Below are positions 60,441 through 64,000 of a stretch of 64,000 bases of DNA, in pieces. The position numbers and the translations under genes are program-made. Numbering within the stretch: position 1 is the first letter of the stretch; each line of letters begins with the position of its first letter. The notes under the pieces are model-generated. The model ran no database searches. It was not told where the DNA came from and saw nothing but the letters and a program-made list of their open reading frames with translations. The stretch comes from Curtobacterium flaccumfaciens. GTDB lineage: Bacteria; Actinomycetota; Actinomycetes; Actinomycetales; Microbacteriaceae. The stretch spans positions 496,001-560,000 of the forward strand of contig NZ_SNVW01000001.1 in NCBI RefSeq assembly GCF_004361695.1, given 5' to 3'.

Positions 60441-60469
60441 ATTCAAACACCGATATTTCAAATGTGCAA
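60441..60469 (-). promoter_or_regulatory. Sigma-70-type promoter for the 125-aa/M23 operon
   Basis: Minus-strand -35 TTGCAC (60464-60469), 17-bp spacer, -10 TTGAAT (60441-60446), in an unusually AT-rich patch 79 bp before the start at 60362. Confidence 0.65.
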
Positions 60470-60493
60470 TAGCGCTCGACCAGATACCGATGA

Positions 60494-61237
60494 TCAGTCG
60501 GGTTCGACGGCCTCGGTCGGATCGTCACGCCGGAGCGCCTGGCGCACGCGCTCCACGATCGTGGCCGGCGGGTTGTTGTAGGCGTTCGCGGGCTCCTGGC
60601 CGCTGAGCTCCTGGATCGCGGCCATCACGGCGTCGGTGGCGTGGCGGCGAGCACGGCCCGAGGACGCTTCGCCGAACGACGACAGGTCGAGCGGCTTCCC
60701 GAACTCGATCGTCACCTTCGCGAGCTTCGGGACCCGCGATCCGACCGGCTGCACGTCCTCGGTGCCGCTGAGCGCGACGGGCACCACCGGAGCGCCACTC
60801 GTCAGGGCGAGCCAGGCCACGCCCGTGCGGCCCTTGTAGATCCGGCCGTCGAGCGAGCGCGTGCCCTCGGGGTAGATCGCGAAGGCCTCGCCCGCCTCGA
60901 GCCGTTCGAGGCCGAGGTCGAGGGCGTGCTGCGCCGCCGACCCCGCACCGCGCTCGACGCCGATGGCGCCGATGCCGCCGAAGAACGCACGGGACACGGC
61001 ACCGCGCAGGCCCGTCCCGGTGAAGTACTCCTGCTTCGCGAGGAACGAGACCTTCCGGGGCGCCATCAGCGTGATCGCCGGGGAGTCGATGAACGAGCGG
61101 TGGTTGCTCGCCAGGATCACCGGGCCGCGCTTCGGGACGTTCTTCCGACCGATGATCCGTGGACGCCACAGCATGCGTGCCAGCGGGGTCACCACCGCAC
61201 GGCTGAGCGTGGTGGTGAACTTCGTCGATCCGGACAC
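60494..61237 (-). CDS. 1-acyl-sn-glycerol-3-phosphate acyltransferase (PlsC-type)
   Basis: A 247-residue phospholipid acyltransferase. The HX4D motif is in ILASNHRSFIDSPAI, and the acceptor-binding motif is FAIYPEGTRSLDG. One N-terminal membrane-associating helix region. GTG start with GAGGAGG upstream. It forms phosphatidic acid in membrane lipid synthesis. Confidence 0.9.
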   Translation of the reverse strand: MSGSTKFTTTLSRAVVTPLARMLWRPRIIGRKNVPKRGPVILASNHRSFIDSPAITLMAPRKVSFLAKQEYFTGTGLRGAVSRAFFGGIGAIGVERGAGSAAQHALDLGLERLEAGEAFAIYPEGTRSLDGRIYKGRTGVAWLALTSGAPVVPVALSGTEDVQPVGSRVPKLAKVTIEFGKPLDLSSFGEASSGRARRHATDAVMAAIQELSGQEPANAYNNPPATIVERVRQALRRDDPTEAVEPD

Positions 61238-61315
61238 CGGGCCTCCTCGTGACGGGAGTCTCCGAGTGTAGTGACGGCCGCGGCACCCGCATGCCCGTCC
61301 GGGAATGTGTCGCGG

Positions 61316-63199
61316 TCAGTCCGCCGCGGCGACCACGTCGAGCACGGCACGGCCGTAGCGCTCGAGCTTCGCCCCACCGACGCCGGAGATCTCGGACAGC
61401 TGGTCCTCGTCCGCCGGCTTCACCGCCGCGATGCCGCGCAACGTCGCGTCGTTGAACACCACGTACGCCGGGACACCCTGCTCGCGGGCCTGGGCCGCAC
61501 GCCACACGCGCAGTGCCTCGAAGAGCCCGACGGCTTCCTGCGGCATGTCCGTCACGACCGCGCGTCGTGCCCGGCTGCCGCGCGGTGCCTTCACCGGGTC
61601 GCGGCGCATCCGCACGGTGACCTTGCCGCCGAGGACGTCCGCACTCGTCGGACTGAGGACGATCGTGCCGAACCCGTCGCCCGACACCGCGGCGTACCCC
61701 TGCGCCAGCAGCTGCCGCGCGACCGCGCGCCACTCGGCCTCGCCGAGGTCGTTGCCGATGCCGAAGGTCGCGAGGGACTCGTGACGGAGCTCCTGCACGC
61801 GCGGCGACGGCTTGCCGACCAGGATGTCGACGAGGTGCGACACGCCGTACCGCTGCCCGCGCTCACGGTCGAGCCGGACGACGGTGGAGAGGAGCTTCTG
61901 CGCCGGCACCGTGCCGTCCCACGACTCGGGCGGGGCGATGCACGTGTCGCAGTTGCCGCACGCCGTGGACTCCTGCCCGAAGTACGCGAGCAGCCGGACG
62001 CGGCGGCACTCGATCGTCTCGCACAGGGCGAGCATGGCGTCGAGGTGCGCGCTGAGCTGCCGTCGGTGCGCTGCGTCGCCCTCGGACTGGTCGATCATCC
62101 GGCGCTGTTGCACGACGTCGTTCAGACCGTAGGCGAGCCACGCGGTCGCGGGCAGCCCGTCGCGCCCGGCACGACCGGTCTCTTGGTAGTACCCCTCGAC
62201 CGACTTCGGCAGGTCGAGGTGCGCCACGAAACGGACGTCCGGCTTGTCGATGCCCATGCCGAACGCGATCGTGGCGACCATGACGATGCCGTCCTCGCGC
62301 AGGAAGGTCGACTGGTTGCGCTCCCGCACCGTGGCGTCGAGGCCGGCGTGGTACGGCAGCGCCGGGATCCCCTGCTCGGCGAGGGCGGTCGCGGTGCGCT
62401 CGACCGAGTTGCGGGACAGGCAGTAGACGATGCCCGCGTCGCCGCTGTGCTCGGTGCGGATGAAGGTGAGGAGCTGCTGCAGCGCGCCGGTCTTCGGCTC
62501 GATGCGGTACTGGATGTTCGGCCGGTCGAAGTCGGCGACGAAGTGTGCGGCGTCGTCGAGGCCGAGCCGAGCCGAGATCTCACGGTGGGTCTGCGGCGTG
62601 GCCGTGGCCGTCAGCGCGATGCGCGGCACCGTCGGCCAGCGCTCGTGCAGGACGCTCAGCTCGAGGTAGTCCGGACGGAAGTCGTGCCCCCACTGTGCGA
62701 CGCAGTGGGCTTCGTCGATGGCGAACAGGGCGATCCGCGCGCGGTCGAGCAGTGCGCGGGTGGACTCGAGTCGGAGCCGCTCGGGTGCGAGGTAGAGCAT
62801 GTCCACCTCGCCCGAGACGACCGCACGCTCGACGCGGGCCCGTTCGTCGGGGCCCTGCGTCGAGTTGAGGAACGCGGCCTTGACGCCGTTCGCTGCGAGG
62901 GCGTCGACTTGGTCCTGCATGAGGGCGATGAGTGGCGACACGACGACCCCGACGCCGTCGCGGACGAGTGACGGCACCTGGTAGCACAGCGATTTGCCGC
63001 CACCGGTGGGCATGAGCACGAGGGCGTCACCGCCGGACACGACCTGGTCGATGATCGCGGCCTGCTCGCCCCGGAAGTCGTCGTACCCCCAGACGCGCCG
63101 CAGCACCTCGAGCGCAGCGGCGCGCGCCTGCGAGACCGCACCAGCGGGCGCAGAGGCGCCCCCGTCGGGCACGGCGACGGGCGCGGGCGTGGTGCTCAT
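61316..63199 (-). CDS. recQ: ATP-dependent DNA helicase RecQ
   Basis: A 627-residue SF2 helicase. Walker A LMPTGGGKSLCYQVP, DEAHC box (IDEAHCVAQWGHDFRPDY), motif VI QETGRAGRDG. The RQC zinc-binding cysteines are in CETIECRRVRLLAYFG and CGNCDTC. A C-terminal HRDC-like region ends SEISGVGGAKLERYGRAVL. Its -10 box overlaps the stop codon of the upstream CPBP gene. Confidence 0.95.
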   Translation of the reverse strand: MSTTPAPVAVPDGGASAPAGAVSQARAAALEVLRRVWGYDDFRGEQAAIIDQVVSGGDALVLMPTGGGKSLCYQVPSLVRDGVGVVVSPLIALMQDQVDALAANGVKAAFLNSTQGPDERARVERAVVSGEVDMLYLAPERLRLESTRALLDRARIALFAIDEAHCVAQWGHDFRPDYLELSVLHERWPTVPRIALTATATPQTHREISARLGLDDAAHFVADFDRPNIQYRIEPKTGALQQLLTFIRTEHSGDAGIVYCLSRNSVERTATALAEQGIPALPYHAGLDATVRERNQSTFLREDGIVMVATIAFGMGIDKPDVRFVAHLDLPKSVEGYYQETGRAGRDGLPATAWLAYGLNDVVQQRRMIDQSEGDAAHRRQLSAHLDAMLALCETIECRRVRLLAYFGQESTACGNCDTCIAPPESWDGTVPAQKLLSTVVRLDRERGQRYGVSHLVDILVGKPSPRVQELRHESLATFGIGNDLGEAEWRAVARQLLAQGYAAVSGDGFGTIVLSPTSADVLGGKVTVRMRRDPVKAPRGSRARRAVVTDMPQEAVGLFEALRVWRAAQAREQGVPAYVVFNDATLRGIAAVKPADEDQLSEISGVGGAKLERYGRAVLDVVAAAD

Positions 63200-63205
63200 G
63201 CCACG

Positions 63206-63211
63206 AGCCTA
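63206..63211 (-). promoter_or_regulatory. -10 box for recQ overlapping a stop codon
   Basis: Minus-strand TAGGCT; its TAG is the CPBP stop codon, and it ends six bases before ATG 63199. Confidence 0.6.
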
Positions 63212-64000
63212 CGGCCGACCGGCGACACCCACGGCGTTGTCCACAGCGCCCGCGCGGTCGCCGGACCCGGCCACGTCGTCGGCGCGGGTCGGGGCGGTGG
63301 CCCAGCCCGTGCCTCCAGGCCGGAGCCACTGCCGCCCGCCTGCCCAGGCCGGGGCCACACCGCGGAACCGGGGCGCTTCCTGCCCGGCGAACCGCCGGTC
63401 GAGGCCCCGCCACCAGGCGAGGAGCTCCACCATGCCCCAGAACGCCAACGACGTCGCGAGCGTGAGCAGCCAGCCGCCGACCGTGCCGTTCGACGAGTCG
63501 AGGTCGATCTTGGACCAACCGGGCGCCTGCAGCACGAAGATCATGATGTTGTTGAACGCGTGCTGCAGGACGGTGGCTTCCATGCCGCCGGTGCGCAGGA
63601 CGATGATCGCCGCGATCAGGCCGAACGAGCCGACGTCGAGGATGCCCCAGACGTTGTAGCCGTTCGGGATGTGCAGCAGGGCGAACACCACGGTCGAGAC
63701 CGCCACGGCGACCACCGTGCCGACGACGCGCCACGGGATCCACGAGCCGATCGTCTGCATGAGGAAGCCGCGGAAGATGTACTCCTCCGCCGCGCCCTGG
63801 AACGGCACGAGCAGCAGCACGAGCACGATCGTCAGGGTCAGCGTGCCGATCGAGACCGTCGACTGCCCGATCGCGGCGTGGTCCCACCCGAAGCCGCCGT
63901 CGAACGTGAACATGCCGCCGGTCTGGAACAGGAACATGACCACGGCGATGACGAGCGTCGGCAGGAGGCACCAGGCCGTCCACGCCCAGCGCACCCGGAA
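63209..64000 (-). CDS. CPBP (CAAX/Abi) family membrane protease, cut by window end
   Basis: At least 262 residues, with the 5' end possibly outside the window. Motif 1 is AAEEYIFRGFL with the catalytic Glu pair, motif 2 is FALLHIPNGYN with His, and LQHAFNNIM supplies the third motif. About six membrane helices, then a Gly/Arg/Ala-rich tail. A GTG at 63994 could be the start. Substrates of stand-alone CPBP proteins are mostly unknown. Confidence 0.85.
   Translation of the reverse strand, partial: FRVRWAWTAWCLLPTLVIAVVMFLFQTGGMFTFDGGFGWDHAAIGQSTVSIGTLTLTIVLVLLLVPFQGAAEEYIFRGFLMQTIGSWIPWRVVGTVVAVAVSTVVFALLHIPNGYNVWGILDVGSFGLIAAIIVLRTGGMEATVLQHAFNNIMIFVLQAPGWSKIDLDSSNGTVGGWLLTLATSLAFWGMVELLAWWRGLDRRFAGQEAPRFRGVAPAWAGGRQWLRPGGTGWATAPTRADDVAGSGDRAGAVDNAVGVAGRP

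Overview
The window is a high-GC actinobacterial chromosome segment, most likely from a plant-associated member of the Microbacteriaceae resembling Curtobacterium. This is inferred from base composition, gene families, frequent GTG starts and many apparently leaderless promoters, not from a database match. About 58 protein genes, one tRNA gene, one complete IS3-type element, several broken genes and several repeat families are supported.

Layout. 0.1-5.7 kb: an OafA-type acyltransferase, an SGNH hydrolase and an osmoprotectant (OpuB/ProX-type) ABC operon whose ATPase gene is missing at its upstream end. 5.7-20.4 kb: an island-like stretch with lower GC at silent positions. It holds an IS3-type element inside a small gene, a LacI fragment, an L-arabinofuranoside-utilisation locus (binding protein, two permeases, a 1296-residue secreted protein of unknown activity, GH127, and divergent GH51 plus LacI) and a transposase remnant, and it stops at a tRNA-Gln gene. 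20.6-26.9 kb: housekeeping genes (MarR, D,D-carboxypeptidase, VOC protein, ABC-F ATPase) and small membrane proteins.

27.0-34.3 kb: a molybdenum-cofactor operon (moeA-moaC-mog-moaE) faces an operon of overlapping genes for an MTA phosphorylase-like enzyme, a sugar epimerase, a GT2 glycosyltransferase, a DUF2064 protein and a methyltransferase; the two together look like one uncharacterised pathway. 34.7-39.8 kb: a polymorphic-toxin locus. A WXG-like partner precedes a 592-residue toxin ending in a CdiA-type RNase A domain, then its immunity gene, then two chimeric proteins in which the tail of an RNase A toxin domain is fused in frame to a CdiI-type immunity domain. One of these chimeras also carries a DUF805 membrane domain. 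This is the most unusual system here.

39.9-64 kb: phosphoglucomutase, transporters (DHA2 and EntS-type MFS, PiT phosphate transporter with a PhoP-type box), an orphan DNA methyltransferase, an AAA ATPase, lipoate ligase, MarR/SDR regulatory pairs, an orphan alpha-E protein, an M23 peptidase, PlsC, RecQ and a CPBP protease cut by the window end. Between genes there are two copies of a ~115-bp element of nested palindromes, a dispersed CTGGAGGCGCG motif usually paired as hairpins at gene ends, a 9-bp minisatellite and a hexanucleotide array.
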